Both the position numbers and the translations under genes were made by a program. A stretch of DNA of 64,000 nt from Chitinimonas viridis. GTDB taxonomy: Bacteria; Pseudomonadota; Gammaproteobacteria; Burkholderiales; Chitinimonadaceae. Location of the stretch: the NCBI RefSeq assembly GCF_030409555.1, contig NZ_JAUFPU010000005.1:1-64000 (forward strand). Reading direction: 5' to 3'. The notes under the pieces are model-generated. The model ran no database searches and was not told the DNA's origin. It saw nothing but the letters and a program-made list of their open reading frames with translations. Shown here piece by piece: positions 45,761-55,272 of the stretch; position 1 is the stretch's first letter, and each line of letters starts with the position of its first letter.

Positions 45761-46578
45761 CGATCAAGTCCTGTCTTTTCAGCGTTATCCAGCAAGGGAA
45801 TCAGGGTGAGTATCATGCCCAGCTCGGCATCGCCGACCTTGAAGGGAGTGGCTTGGTAAAAGTAGCGGTGGCCATCTGGCATGGCGTGGTAGCCCTGCGC
45901 CTGGCCACTGGCAAGCGTGGTGCGTATGGCAGGCGGCAGCGCCCCATTGATGCCGAGGCCAACACACAGCTCCGGGAACAAGCGGCTAGCCATCTGGTTA
46001 CTGACGGCCACCGTGCCGTCCTGGGCATAACCCACTACAGCCACCGGAGCCTGATGCAGCACCTGCTGGGTGACCTTGAGCACCGACATGCCGAAGTCAC
46101 GCTCCCCCTCGGCGCCTACCAGCGCGCTTTCCAGCAATTGCGTTGCTTTCTCCAGCGCTGCATTTTTCAGCAACAGCTCTTTTGACAGGTTCTCGTAATT
46201 GATCTTCAGCTCATAGTGGGCAAACGCTGCCGCCACCTGCTCACGCAGCAGGTCGTCCTCCCACGGCTTGGTCAGGAAACGGAATACCGACCCCCGGTTG
46301 ATGGCATCGGTCACCGAATTGAGTTCGGTGTAACCTGACAGCACGATACGCACGCTGTCGGGCTGTATCTCCTTGGCCAGGCTGAGGAACTCGGTACCGG
46401 TCATGCCCGGCATGCGCTGGTCCGAGATAATGACCCCCACCGTCGTCTTGTTAAGCAGCGCCAGCCCCTCCTGGCCAGACCCGGCCGACAGGATGGTGTA
46501 ACCGTCACGGCGAAACAGCCTGCCCAGCGCAGACAGGATGTTGGCTTCGTCGTCCACCACGAGCAGTACTCTGTCCAT
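45757..46578 (-). CDS. REC-PAS response regulator
   Basis: A 273-residue regulator with REC about 1-125 (Asp53 in IISDQRMPGMTG, ending FLTKPWEDDLL) and a C-terminal coiled coil plus PAS-like domain (about 165-265, APVAVVGYAQDGTVAVSNQMA). There is no DNA-binding domain, so output is likely through protein contact. It overlaps the HDOD gene by four bases (ATGA). Confidence 0.88.
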   Translation of the reverse strand: MDRVLLVVDDEANILSALGRLFRRDGYTILSAGSGQEGLALLNKTTVGVIISDQRMPGMTGTEFLSLAKEIQPDSVRIVLSGYTELNSVTDAINRGSVFRFLTKPWEDDLLREQVAAAFAHYELKINYENLSKELLLKNAALEKATQLLESALVGAEGERDFGMSVLKVTQQVLHQAPVAVVGYAQDGTVAVSNQMASRLFPELCVGLGINGALPPAIRTTLASGQAQGYHAMPDGHRYFYQATPFKVGDAELGMILTLIPLLDNAEKTGLDR

Positions 46579-46607
46579 GGAAATTCCGTCATCGCTATGG
46601 GTTGATC

Positions 46608-47996
46608 TCAGGCTGCTTCCTGCGCTGCGGCCTGGTCCAGCTCAGCCGCATTGACCGGTATTCGTAGCGTGAAACAGGTGCCCTGCCCGACCTCGCTCTG
46701 CACCGATACTTCGCCATGCATGCGCTTCATGATGCCGAAGGCCAGTGACAGCCCCAGGCCAGTGCCTGTCCCTATCGGCTTGGTGGTAAAGAAGGGATCG
46801 AATATCCGCTTGAGGTTCTCTTGCGGAATGCCGCAGCCGTTATCGACCACATCGACAAACACATTCTCGGCGTCCAAGCGGGTACGGACCGTGATGGTGC
46901 CGAACTTTTCGATGGCATGGGCAGCGTTGACCAGCAGGTTCAACACCACCTGGTTGAACTGGGAGCCCAGTACCTGTATTTCCGGTAACTCGGCGTATTC
47001 CTTCACCACGTCGGCCTTGTACTTGATCTCGTTACGGACAATGTTGAGGGTGCTGTCTATCGATTTATTGAGATTGACCGATACCCACTCACCCGAATCC
47101 ACGTGCGAGAAATCCTTGAGGTCCTGCACAATCTTCTTGACCCGGTCTATCCCCTCCATCGACTCCTGCACCAGCACCGGCACATCCTCGGTGATGTAGG
47201 CCAGATCGTAGCGCTCCCCAATGAGTTGCTTGGCCCCCTCCTCGATGTTTTCCATCTGCTTGTAGGCATCTAGCGCGCCTATCAGCTTGCGGGTGTAGTC
47301 CCGCAGGGTGCCCAGGTTGGAGTTCACGAAACCGATGGGGTTATTGATCTCGTGCGCGACACCCGCCGCCAACTGGCCGATGGAGGCCAGCTTCTCCGCC
47401 TGGATCAACTGGCTCTGCGCCGCTTCCAGCCGCTTGATCAGTTGCGCCTGGCTATGGGCCTTTTCTTCCAGTTCCTGCTCGATCTGCCGGCGCGCCTCCA
47501 CTTCGTCTATCAAGGCCGCATTGGCCTCCTTGAGCCGGTGTGTCTTGCTCTTGATATGCCTATCCATTTGCGCCATGTTCTCGAACAGGTAGTTGAGGCG
47601 CTCGGCGATCTTGCTGAACTCATCGTCACCATGTACGCGCAGGCGCAAATCCCAGTCATGGTTGTCGTTGATCTCGTTCAGCCCGTCATAAATCTCGGTA
47701 ATCGCCTGCCTGGCCCCTCGGGTCAGCATGGCAATCAGGTAGACCCCACCGACGACGGCCAGTACCAACACCAGCAACATATAGAGCTTGGCCTCGCCAG
47801 GTGGCAATACCTGTTCCACCCCTTGCAGGGCGATGAATCCCAATATCCCCAACGAGCCCAGGCAAAAAAACAGCAGCAGCTGGAAGCGTTGTTGCAAGCT
47901 CAGGTTGGACCAGAAATTGGCCTGCCTAGACGGCATGTCCGTAGCCGATGTCGCCAGCGCGGCCTGCGCGGCCGGTGTGTGCTCGATGTCATCCAT
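46608..47996 (-). CDS. Membrane histidine kinase
   Basis: A 462-residue kinase. Two hydrophobic helices (about 36-56 and 70-92) sit close together, so the periplasmic part is tiny and sensing is probably intramembrane or cytoplasmic. A HAMP-like segment and long coiled coil (about 95-215) precede the kinase core: H-box [12 protein letters not shown] (His about 230) and ATPase motifs [10 protein letters not shown] and [13 protein letters not shown]. The start at 47996 has AAGGA six bases upstream and overlaps the preceding gene by eight bases. Confidence 0.9.
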   Translation of the reverse strand: MDDIEHTPAAQAALATSATDMPSRQANFWSNLSLQQRFQLLLFFCLGSLGILGFIALQGVEQVLPPGEAKLYMLLVLVLAVVGGVYLIAMLTRGARQAITEIYDGLNEINDNHDWDLRLRVHGDDEFSKIAERLNYLFENMAQMDRHIKSKTHRLKEANAALIDEVEARRQIEQELEEKAHSQAQLIKRLEAAQSQLIQAEKLASIGQLAAGVAHEINNPIGFVNSNLGTLRDYTRKLIGALDAYKQMENIEEGAKQLIGERYDLAYITEDVPVLVQESMEGIDRVKKIVQDLKDFSHVDSGEWVSVNLNKSIDSTLNIVRNEIKYKADVVKEYAELPEIQVLGSQFNQVVLNLLVNAAHAIEKFGTITVRTRLDAENVFVDVVDNGCGIPQENLKRIFDPFFTTKPIGTGTGLGLSLAFGIMKRMHGEVSVQSEVGQGTCFTLRIPVNAAELDQAAAQEAA

Positions 47997-50490
47997 GGCG
48001 ATCCTTGTCCAACTCATATTTGATAAAGGCTTCGGCAACCGCAGCCAGCAACTGCTCATCGTTCCAGGGCTTGGTCAGGAACTTGTAGATCGCACCATGA
48101 TTTATGGCCTCGGTGACTGTCCTCAGGTCGGTGTAGCCGGACAGGATCATGCGCACGGTTACGGGGTACATATCCTTGACCCGGTTGAGGAACTCAGTGC
48201 CGCTCAACTCCGGCATGCGCTGATCGGCCAGGATAACGCCGACCTCATGGGTAGCCAGCAGCTCGAATGCCTCTGTGGGGCTGGAGGTCGTCAGTACGCA
48301 GTAACTACCGCTACGCAGCAGCCGGCGCAGTGCTGCCAGCACGTGCTGCTCATCGTCCAGCAGCAGCAAGGTCTGCTGCTCGCGCTCCTTGCGCCAGGGC
48401 GGCAGCGTGGCGCGATCCGCCATCATGCTGGCACAGGCATCGGGCGGTAGCGGCCGGCTGAAGTAGAAACCCTGTATCAGGTCGCATCCCGCCTCGGCCA
48501 GTAGTGCCAATTGGCCCTCGGTCTCCACGCCTTCGGCCACCACCTCCAGCCCCAGTTGGTGCGCCATGGCCGCCACGGTACGGGAGATGGCCAAGTCATC
48601 GGGGTCGGTGGTGATATCGCTGACAAAGCTGCGGTCTATCTTCAGCTTGTCGACTGGGAAGCGCTTGAGGTAGCTGAGGTTGCAATAGCCGGTGCCAAAG
48701 TCATCGATGGACAGATGCACCCCCATTTTGCGCAACTGCTTCATGACCTCGATGGTGGTGGTGGGTGCGTGCATGGAGGTCGACTCGGTCAGCTCCAGCT
48801 CCAGCCATTGCGGCTCCAGCCCGCTGCTGGATAGCGCAGACCGTACCGTGGCCACCAGCGCGCCCGGTTGCGCCCATTGTGCCGATGCCAGATTGACCGC
48901 CATGGTGATGGCAGGCAGGCCGGCACGCTGCCAGTCTGCCGCCTGCTGGCAGGCTGTGTGCAGCACCCGTTCGCCCAAGGCGATGATCAAGCCCGATGCC
49001 TCGGCCAGCGGAATGAACTGCGCGGGCGGAATCAGGCCCCGGGTGGGATGACGCCAGCGCACCAAGGCCTCCACCGCCACGATACGGCCTGACGCCAGGC
49101 TGGCTTGCGGCTGGTAGTGCAGTTCAAGCTGGCCAGCCCCTTGCAGCGCCTCGTGCAACTGTCCTTCCAGTATCAAGCGCTCATGCGCCTCGTCGGACAG
49201 GATGGCACGGTAGAGCTGGAAGCCCGATGCCTGATCGAACACCGCCCGGTGCAAGGCGGCCTCGGCCGCCTGTACCGATGCCATGGGGTCTCCCCCGACA
49301 CTATGCAACGTGGCACCGAGATAGGCGGGCAGGAAGAACTCGCGCTGATCCAGGCGGTAGGGTTGCCGCAGTTGATCCAGCATGCGCTGCAACTGCCTGG
49401 GTAATTCGCCCTCGTCCTGTACTTCCAGCATCAGCGCAAAACTGTTTTCGCCCACCTTGGCCAGCCAATCCCCCGCCTGCTGCCAGGATTGCAAGCGCCG
49501 CGAGGCCTCTCTCAGCAACTGGTTGCAGGTGGCAATACCCATGCTGTCGCGCACTTCCGCCAAGCGCTCTATCCCTATCAGCACCAGCGCCAGCTGGTCC
49601 GGCTCGCGCTTAGGCGTGGCGCGTTGCAGGCGCAGTTGCAGCAGTTCACGGTTGGGCAGGCCGGTCACGCTGTCGTAGTGGCGCAGAAAATAGGCCTGCT
49701 GCTCGGCCTTCTCCTGCTCGGTCACATCGATGCCTGCCAGCACTGCATATTCGGATTCCGACCCCAGCCGCTGCAGCCGGCCGGCCGACCAAAGTATGGC
49801 GCGGCAGCCATCCAGAGTAGTGCGCCAGGGCGAATGCCCACCTGCCTCCTTGGGCTCGTCTGTATCCAATTGGGCAAACTGCTGCCGCAGCCCTTCGCGC
49901 TCCTCTTCAGCGGCAAACAGGTTCCAGTAATCCAACCCAGCCACCGCCTCCTGCGTCTGCCCTATTGCGCTCTCTGCCGCCGGATTCAACCGGGTGATGC
50001 GCCCCCCGTTATCCAGCACCACGATCAACGCGCCCGTGGTGTTCAGTACCGCTCGCAGCAACTGCCGCTCGTGGTCCAGCTCCTGCTGCATGCGGCGCTG
50101 GTCCCGCATGGCATCACTTTCTGCCAGCGCGCGCAGCACCACGACCGGTAGCCGGGCCAGATTCTGCTTGAGCACATAATCGGTTGCCCCCATCCGCAGG
50201 GTTTCCACCGCCCGCTCTTCGCCCAGCGACCCTGTCACAAACACAAAGGGCACATCGGGTGCCAGCTCACGCCTCAGCAGCAAGGCCGAGAGGCCGTCAT
50301 ACTGCGGCAAGGTGTAGTCGCCCAGAATCAGGTCTGGCTGCCAGCTCTGCAAGGCAGAGCGGTAGTCGCTCTCGTTGCTGACATGCTGTATTTCCATCAC
50401 CAAGCCAGCCCGCCTCAATGCGTCGCTGGTCAGCTCCACATCTGCCGGCACATCCTCCAGCATCAATACCTTGATCAGTGAGCGCTCCAT
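47989..50490 (-). CDS. REC-PAS-GGDEF-EAL-REC protein
   Basis: An 833-residue c-di-GMP regulator with receivers at both ends. REC1 about 1-125 (Asp58 in [13 protein letters not shown]), PAS about 140-265, GGDEF about 275-425, EAL about 445-690, REC2 about 705-830 (Asp in [13 protein letters not shown]). The GGDEF signature is lost (GENSF), so no cyclase activity is expected. [15 protein letters not shown] and [18 protein letters not shown] keep the catalytic phosphodiesterase residues. REC2 ends in [11 protein letters not shown], like the neighbouring receivers. It overlaps the downstream kinase by eight bases. Confidence 0.92.
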   Translation of the reverse strand: MERSLIKVLMLEDVPADVELTSDALRRAGLVMEIQHVSNESDYRSALQSWQPDLILGDYTLPQYDGLSALLLRRELAPDVPFVFVTGSLGEERAVETLRMGATDYVLKQNLARLPVVVLRALAESDAMRDQRRMQQELDHERQLLRAVLNTTGALIVVLDNGGRITRLNPAAESAIGQTQEAVAGLDYWNLFAAEEEREGLRQQFAQLDTDEPKEAGGHSPWRTTLDGCRAILWSAGRLQRLGSESEYAVLAGIDVTEQEKAEQQAYFLRHYDSVTGLPNRELLQLRLQRATPKREPDQLALVLIGIERLAEVRDSMGIATCNQLLREASRRLQSWQQAGDWLAKVGENSFALMLEVQDEGELPRQLQRMLDQLRQPYRLDQREFFLPAYLGATLHSVGGDPMASVQAAEAALHRAVFDQASGFQLYRAILSDEAHERLILEGQLHEALQGAGQLELHYQPQASLASGRIVAVEALVRWRHPTRGLIPPAQFIPLAEASGLIIALGERVLHTACQQAADWQRAGLPAITMAVNLASAQWAQPGALVATVRSALSSSGLEPQWLELELTESTSMHAPTTTIEVMKQLRKMGVHLSIDDFGTGYCNLSYLKRFPVDKLKIDRSFVSDITTDPDDLAISRTVAAMAHQLGLEVVAEGVETEGQLALLAEAGCDLIQGFYFSRPLPPDACASMMADRATLPPWRKEREQQTLLLLDDEQHVLAALRRLLRSGSYCVLTTSSPTEAFELLATHEVGVILADQRMPELSGTEFLNRVKDMYPVTVRMILSGYTDLRTVTEAINHGAIYKFLTKPWNDEQLLAAVAEAFIKYELDKDRHG

Positions 50491-50502
50491 GACAAATCCG
50501 TC

Positions 50503-51621
50503 TCAATGCCCGGATCGGGCAGGTGAATACATTTCGCCCGGCGCAGGGAAAAGCGCCTCTTGCGGTAGTGCAAAGCCAAAAGTCGCCCCCTGCCCCCGCT
50601 CCCCCTGTGCCCATACGCGTCCACCGTGGCGGCTGGCGATACGCGCCACGATGGCGAGGCCGATGCCATCGCCAGGAAACTCATCGGGCCCGTGCAGACG
50701 CTGGAATACCTTGAACAGCTTGGCGGCGTAGCGCGGGTCAAAACCCACACCGTTGTCGCATACCTCGTACAAGCACTCGCCCTCCTCCCGCCGTCCCCGT
50801 ATGGTGATATGGGCATCGCTCCCTGCTTGCCGGTACTTGATGGCATTTGCTAGGAGCTGCAGCCAGAGTTGCTTGAGCAGGGGTCGGTCGCACCAGACCG
50901 AGGGCAGGGTGTCCACCTCGAACGCGCCACCGAACTCCCCCCCTACATCCAGCCAGGCATCCCGTACCAGCGAGGTCATATCGGTAGTGGACGGCGCCAT
51001 CGGCTGATTGGTGATACGCGATAGCAGCAGGAGCTTGTCGATCAAGCGGCACACCGTACGGCCGCTGTCTCGCACGACGCCCAGCAGGCGTTTGTCCTCC
51101 TCGTCCAGTCGTTCTGCCGCCCGTCGTTCCAGCATGCCGGAGAACCCGTCTATGGCGCGGAGCGGTGCACGCAGATCATGCGAAATCGAATAGCACAGGT
51201 CATCCAGTTCACGAGTCACGGTCTCGAGGCGAGCCTGCAGCAGCTGCTCGCGGCCATCCGACTTGGCCGTATCGCGTACCACGCGGCAATTCAGCAGCAG
51301 GGCAATCACCTGACCCTCGCGGTCCTGCAAGCCTTCTATGGCTATCTGGTAGTCGCAGCCCACCCCTTGCCGGTCGGTCAGTTGAATGCGGGTATTGATC
51401 ACCTCACCCGCCCATGCCCGCGCCAGGTGCGGCGACAGCAGATTGCTCATGCTGGCCGGCCCCACGCCGCTACGCTGCATCAATAGCTGCCAGGCATGGT
51501 TAGCCAGCAACAGTTCGCCTTCTCGGCCAAAGGTGGCGGTTGCCACACCCTGTGTGCAGTCAGTCAGCGACATGGGCGGCCTTGTCGAGTTGAGCACGGC
51601 ATTCGAGCTATCGGCATTCAT
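50503..51621 (-). CDS. Cytoplasmic histidine kinase (Cph1/bacteriophytochrome core type)
   Basis: A 372-residue kinase with no membrane segment. An N-terminal PAS-like domain (about 18-120) leads to the kinase core: H-box SISHDLRAPLRAIDGFS (His about 149) and ATPase motifs NGVGFDPRYAAKLFKVFQRLH and GDGIGLAIVARI. This core is the type paired with Rcp1-like single-domain regulators, and such a regulator overlaps its start by four bases. Confidence 0.9.
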   Translation of the reverse strand: MNADSSNAVLNSTRPPMSLTDCTQGVATATFGREGELLLANHAWQLLMQRSGVGPASMSNLLSPHLARAWAGEVINTRIQLTDRQGVGCDYQIAIEGLQDREGQVIALLLNCRVVRDTAKSDGREQLLQARLETVTRELDDLCYSISHDLRAPLRAIDGFSGMLERRAAERLDEEDKRLLGVVRDSGRTVCRLIDKLLLLSRITNQPMAPSTTDMTSLVRDAWLDVGGEFGGAFEVDTLPSVWCDRPLLKQLWLQLLANAIKYRQAGSDAHITIRGRREEGECLYEVCDNGVGFDPRYAAKLFKVFQRLHGPDEFPGDGIGLAIVARIASRHGGRVWAQGERGQGATFGFALPQEALFPAPGEMYSPARSGH

Positions 51622-52067
51622 ACATCCCTCCTGGGCGCGGGACGGTTCAGTACCAGCCAGTACAGCCCCAACTGGCGGGACGCCTGGACAAACTGGTCGT
51701 AATCCACCGGCTTTTGCACATAGCTATTGGCAAAATGGTCGTAGGCCTCCAGCCGGTCTTTATCTTCGTTGGATGAAGTCAGTACGATCACCGGCAGATG
51801 CCGTATGCGTGTGTCGCCCCGTATCGCCCGCAATACTTCCAGGCCGGACATCAGTGGCAGATTGAGATCCAGCAGCACCACGGCCGGTATATCCGTCACA
51901 TCACGGCCAGCATGGGCACCCTGGGCAAACAGGTAATCCAGCGCAGCCAGGCCGTTGCGCATACGCAGGATGGGGTTGCCTATGCGCGCCTCCTGGAAAG
52001 CCATGGCCGTCAGCTCGGCGTCGGCATCGCTGTCTTCCACCAGCAAGATGATCTGCTCGTTGCTCAT
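51618..52067 (-). CDS. Rcp1-like single-domain response regulator
   Basis: A 149-residue stand-alone REC of the Rcp1 type: acidic pocket LVEDSDADAELT, Asp67 in LLDLNLP, VIVLTSSNEDKD and the C-terminal NSYVQKPVDYDQF. There is no output domain. It overlaps both neighbouring kinase genes by four bases, so it can be phosphorylated by either and probably links the two. Confidence 0.92.
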   Translation of the reverse strand: MSNEQIILLVEDSDADAELTAMAFQEARIGNPILRMRNGLAALDYLFAQGAHAGRDVTDIPAVVLLDLNLPLMSGLEVLRAIRGDTRIRHLPVIVLTSSNEDKDRLEAYDHFANSYVQKPVDYDQFVQASRQLGLYWLVLNRPAPRRDV

Positions 52068-54979
52068 GCCGCGGCCTCCAGCGTGAAGTAAAAGCAGGCG
52101 CCCTGGCCGGGCGTTGCCTCGGCCCAGACCCGGCCCTCATGGCGGGTCACGATGCGCTGGACGATGCTTAACCCTATGCCGGTGCCACTAAACTCACTGT
52201 CGTCGTGCAGGCGATGAAAGGGGCTGAACAGCTTGCTGGCATAGCGCATGTCGAAACCTGCCCCGTTATCCCGCACATAGAATGCCGCGCGCCCGTCTCG
52301 TAATGTTGAGCCCACCTCGATCAAGGCAGCTTGCTGGCGGGCAGTGAACTTCCAGGCGTTTCCCAGCAGGTTCTCCATCAGGATGCCCACCAGCCGTGCA
52401 TCAGCCTGTACCGGCAGCGACCCGGCCAGGGTGGTGGCAACCTGGCGCGTCGGATCTCGCTCGGCCAGCAAGGCCAGCAAGCGTGTGGCCACGGCCGCTA
52501 GGTCCACCTGCTCGCGGTGGACGTGCTGCCGGGTAATGCGGGCAAGGTTGAGCAGGTCGTCTATCAGCTGTCCCATCTGCTGCGCTGCCGTACGCACGCG
52601 GGCCAGATAGTGCTGCTCCTGGGCGTCCAGCTTGTCGCCGGCGTGGCTGAGCAAGGCACGGCTGAAGCCATCGATGCTGCGTAGCGGGGCCCGCAGATCG
52701 TGCGATACCGAATAGCTGAACGACTCCAGCTCGGCATTGACGCCCTCCAGCTCCCTGGCCCATTGCCTGCGCCGCTGTGCCATGCCCAGATGAGTGCGTA
52801 CGCGGGCTAGCAACTCGCGAGTGGAGAATGGCTTGACCATATAGTCGTCGGCACCGGTATCAATACCCTCCAGCATCGGCTCCTCGCCGGCCCTGGCCGA
52901 CAACAGCAGCACAGGTATCTGCGCTGTGGCGCTGGCCCGCCGGAGCGCACGCAGCAGGCCTACGCCATCCAGCCTGGGCATCATCACATCGCTGACCACC
53001 ATATCGGGTGGCGCCGCCAGTGCCTGGGTCAGCGCGTCCTCGCCATCCACCGCCAGGCTTATCTGCCAGTGGGCAGACAATATCCCGCTCAGGTAATTAC
53101 GCATGTCCAGGTTGTCGTCCACCACCAGGATGCGTGCCATATGGGAAGGTGCAGCTTCGGTAGGCAGTGCCGCCACGGCGGCCTGACCACCAGCGGGCTG
53201 CCCCAGCCAGGTTGCAGCATGCAGCAGGTAGGCCTGCTTGCCGTCCGATGCAGCTATCAATGGTTCATCCTGGCACTGGGTGGCAGCCAGATGGGCACGG
53301 CCGCTGGGCAGGAAGACCTTGAAGCGGCTGCCCTGCCCCTCCACGCTGTCTACCGTTACCCGGCCGCCATGCAATGCCACGAACTCCTGCACCAGTGACA
53401 AGCCTATGCCGCTGCCTTCAAAGCTGCGCCCGCGCGTGCCCTCCACCCGGTGGAAACGCTCGAACATGCGCGGCAGCTCGGCGGCGGGTATGCCACAGCC
53501 GGTATCCCAAACCGCCAGCTCAGCGCCCTGCCCCAACCACCGCAGCCTTACCCCTATCTCGCCCTGCCAGGTGAACTTGAAGGCATTAGACAGCAGGTTG
53601 AGTACGATTTTTTCCCATAGTGCCGCATCAACATAGAGCGGTTCCGGCAGGGCCGGGCAATCCACCACCAGCCGCAAACCGGCTTGCTCCAGCAGCGATT
53701 GGAAGCTGCCTGCCAGCCCCGTGGTGAGGCTAGCCAGATCGGTCGGCGCAAAGCGCCCCTGCAGGCGACCCGATTCGATGCGGGCAAAATCCAGCAAGCT
53801 GTTGACCAGGCTGAGCAAGCGCACCGCACTGCGGTGTGTCGCCTGCAGATGGTCACCATCCAGCGTGCCACCCGGCTCGGACAATGCCGACTCGACATGG
53901 CCCAGTATCAGGGTCAGCGGCGTACGGAACTCATGGCTGACATTGTTGAAGAAGGTCGTCTTGGCCCTGTCCAGCACCGCCAGTTGCTCTGCCCGCCGGC
54001 GTTCATGCTGGTAGGCATCGACATTTCCCAGCACCCGCGACAGGTGTTGTGCCGTCAGGCGCAGGAAATCCATATAGGACTCATCCAGCGCGCGCCTTGG
54101 GCTGATGCCGGCAATCAGCAAGCCATAGGGCAAGCCGGCGCCGGCGCGCACCAGGGGGAGGATCGCAGCCGTGGTGGTTGATTCCGGCCACGGTCCGCCT
54201 GGCAGGTGGCCAAACCGCTCGAACAGATCGCGCCGCACCAGTACTTGCCCACCTTGCAGCACCACACCCGGCGCCCATCCATCAGCGCCGTCCAGTGGTA
54301 TCTCCAGGGGCGCTCCCGCTGCCCCGGCCACCATATTGGCCTGCGCAGCCAGACGTGCCGTCTGGCCATCTTCGGACAGCAGGTAAAACAGCACAAAGGG
54401 CAGATCGTGTTGATGGTGCGACAGCACCGTGGCGGCCTGTACGCAGGCCTCGTCAAAACCAGGGGCGGCCAGTTGCTCGCCCAGTTCTCGCAGTGCTGCC
54501 AGCCGGCGATGCGAGATCACCTGTTCGGTCACCTCGGCAACGGTCTCGAATATGCCGCCCACCGCGCCGCCCTCGGCACGCGCAGGGGTATAGGAAAACG
54601 TAAAGTAGGCTTCCTCAAGATAGCCATTGCGCTCGACCGAGAACGGGGAGGCCTCGACCCATACCGCTTCGCCGCTGTCGAACACACTGGCCATCATGTC
54701 GCGTATCAGATGCCATATCTCGGACCAGCAGTCAGCCGCACGCTGGCCCAGTGCAGCAGGATGCTTGGCACCGAGGATGACCCGGTAGGCGTCGTTGTAC
54801 AGCTGGACCCGCTCATCCCCCCAGAAGATCACCGAAGGGAAACGGGATGCCAGGCAGAGTTCCGCCAGGGTCTGGAGACTTTGCGGCCAGAGCGCCATGG
54901 CGCCTAGCGGGGTGCGCGACCAATCCATCTGCTGAACCAGCTCGCGCATGGGAACGGTGGCACTGGCCGGCATGACCAT
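52064..54979 (-). CDS. Tandem hybrid histidine kinase (PAS-GAF-HK-REC-HK)
   Basis: A 971-residue cytoplasmic hybrid with two kinase modules. Order: PAS-like (about 15-150, WSRTPLGAMALWPQSL opening), GAF (about 165-330), HisKA1 with NVSHEFRTPLTL (His about 365), HATPase1 (about 465-575, GSGIGLSLV), REC (about 625-745, Asp in VVSDVMMPRLDG), HisKA2 with SVSHDLRAPLRSIDG (His about 780) and HATPase2 (about 875-970, GTGIGLSIVQRI). HK2 is of the Cph1 type, matching the overlapping Rcp1-like regulator. ATG 54979 is chosen for its GAGAGGAAG ribosome binding site. It is the promoter-proximal gene of the series. Confidence 0.92.
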   Translation of the reverse strand: MVMPASATVPMRELVQQMDWSRTPLGAMALWPQSLQTLAELCLASRFPSVIFWGDERVQLYNDAYRVILGAKHPAALGQRAADCWSEIWHLIRDMMASVFDSGEAVWVEASPFSVERNGYLEEAYFTFSYTPARAEGGAVGGIFETVAEVTEQVISHRRLAALRELGEQLAAPGFDEACVQAATVLSHHQHDLPFVLFYLLSEDGQTARLAAQANMVAGAAGAPLEIPLDGADGWAPGVVLQGGQVLVRRDLFERFGHLPGGPWPESTTTAAILPLVRAGAGLPYGLLIAGISPRRALDESYMDFLRLTAQHLSRVLGNVDAYQHERRRAEQLAVLDRAKTTFFNNVSHEFRTPLTLILGHVESALSEPGGTLDGDHLQATHRSAVRLLSLVNSLLDFARIESGRLQGRFAPTDLASLTTGLAGSFQSLLEQAGLRLVVDCPALPEPLYVDAALWEKIVLNLLSNAFKFTWQGEIGVRLRWLGQGAELAVWDTGCGIPAAELPRMFERFHRVEGTRGRSFEGSGIGLSLVQEFVALHGGRVTVDSVEGQGSRFKVFLPSGRAHLAATQCQDEPLIAASDGKQAYLLHAATWLGQPAGGQAAVAALPTEAAPSHMARILVVDDNLDMRNYLSGILSAHWQISLAVDGEDALTQALAAPPDMVVSDVMMPRLDGVGLLRALRRASATAQIPVLLLSARAGEEPMLEGIDTGADDYMVKPFSTRELLARVRTHLGMAQRRRQWARELEGVNAELESFSYSVSHDLRAPLRSIDGFSRALLSHAGDKLDAQEQHYLARVRTAAQQMGQLIDDLLNLARITRQHVHREQVDLAAVATRLLALLAERDPTRQVATTLAGSLPVQADARLVGILMENLLGNAWKFTARQQAALIEVGSTLRDGRAAFYVRDNGAGFDMRYASKLFSPFHRLHDDSEFSGTGIGLSIVQRIVTRHEGRVWAEATPGQGACFYFTLEAAA

Positions 54980-55188
54980 ACACAGACTTCCTCTCTCCGA
55001 TACCGATCTCGCTGCCGTAGCGGCGATCCGCGCCTCCCGTCGTTGCAGGAAGTCTTGGTAGGTGTGGCCTTTGCCTTTTCGGCATGGCTTTGCTCTCCTT
55101 GCAGTCAAGTTGGCGACAAGGGAATAGTCAAGGAATCAGATACATCCAGGCAGTCCAAAGCGCCTGCACTAGTCCAGACAGTTAGAAC

Positions 55189-55216
55189 TTGCGTCACCAA
55201 GGGCAACACCTATAGT
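55189..55216 (+). promoter_or_regulatory. Sigma-70-like promoter of the TonB receptor operon
   Basis: TTGCGT (55189-55194), a 16-base spacer and TATAGT (55211-55216), about 57 bases before the receptor start. It lies in the 290-base divergent region between the two signalling operons. Confidence 0.55.
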
Positions 55217-55272
55217 CGATAGACCTGCCGGATAGAGCAGGCGCCACCCATAAATCAAGCCGGAGGATAGCG

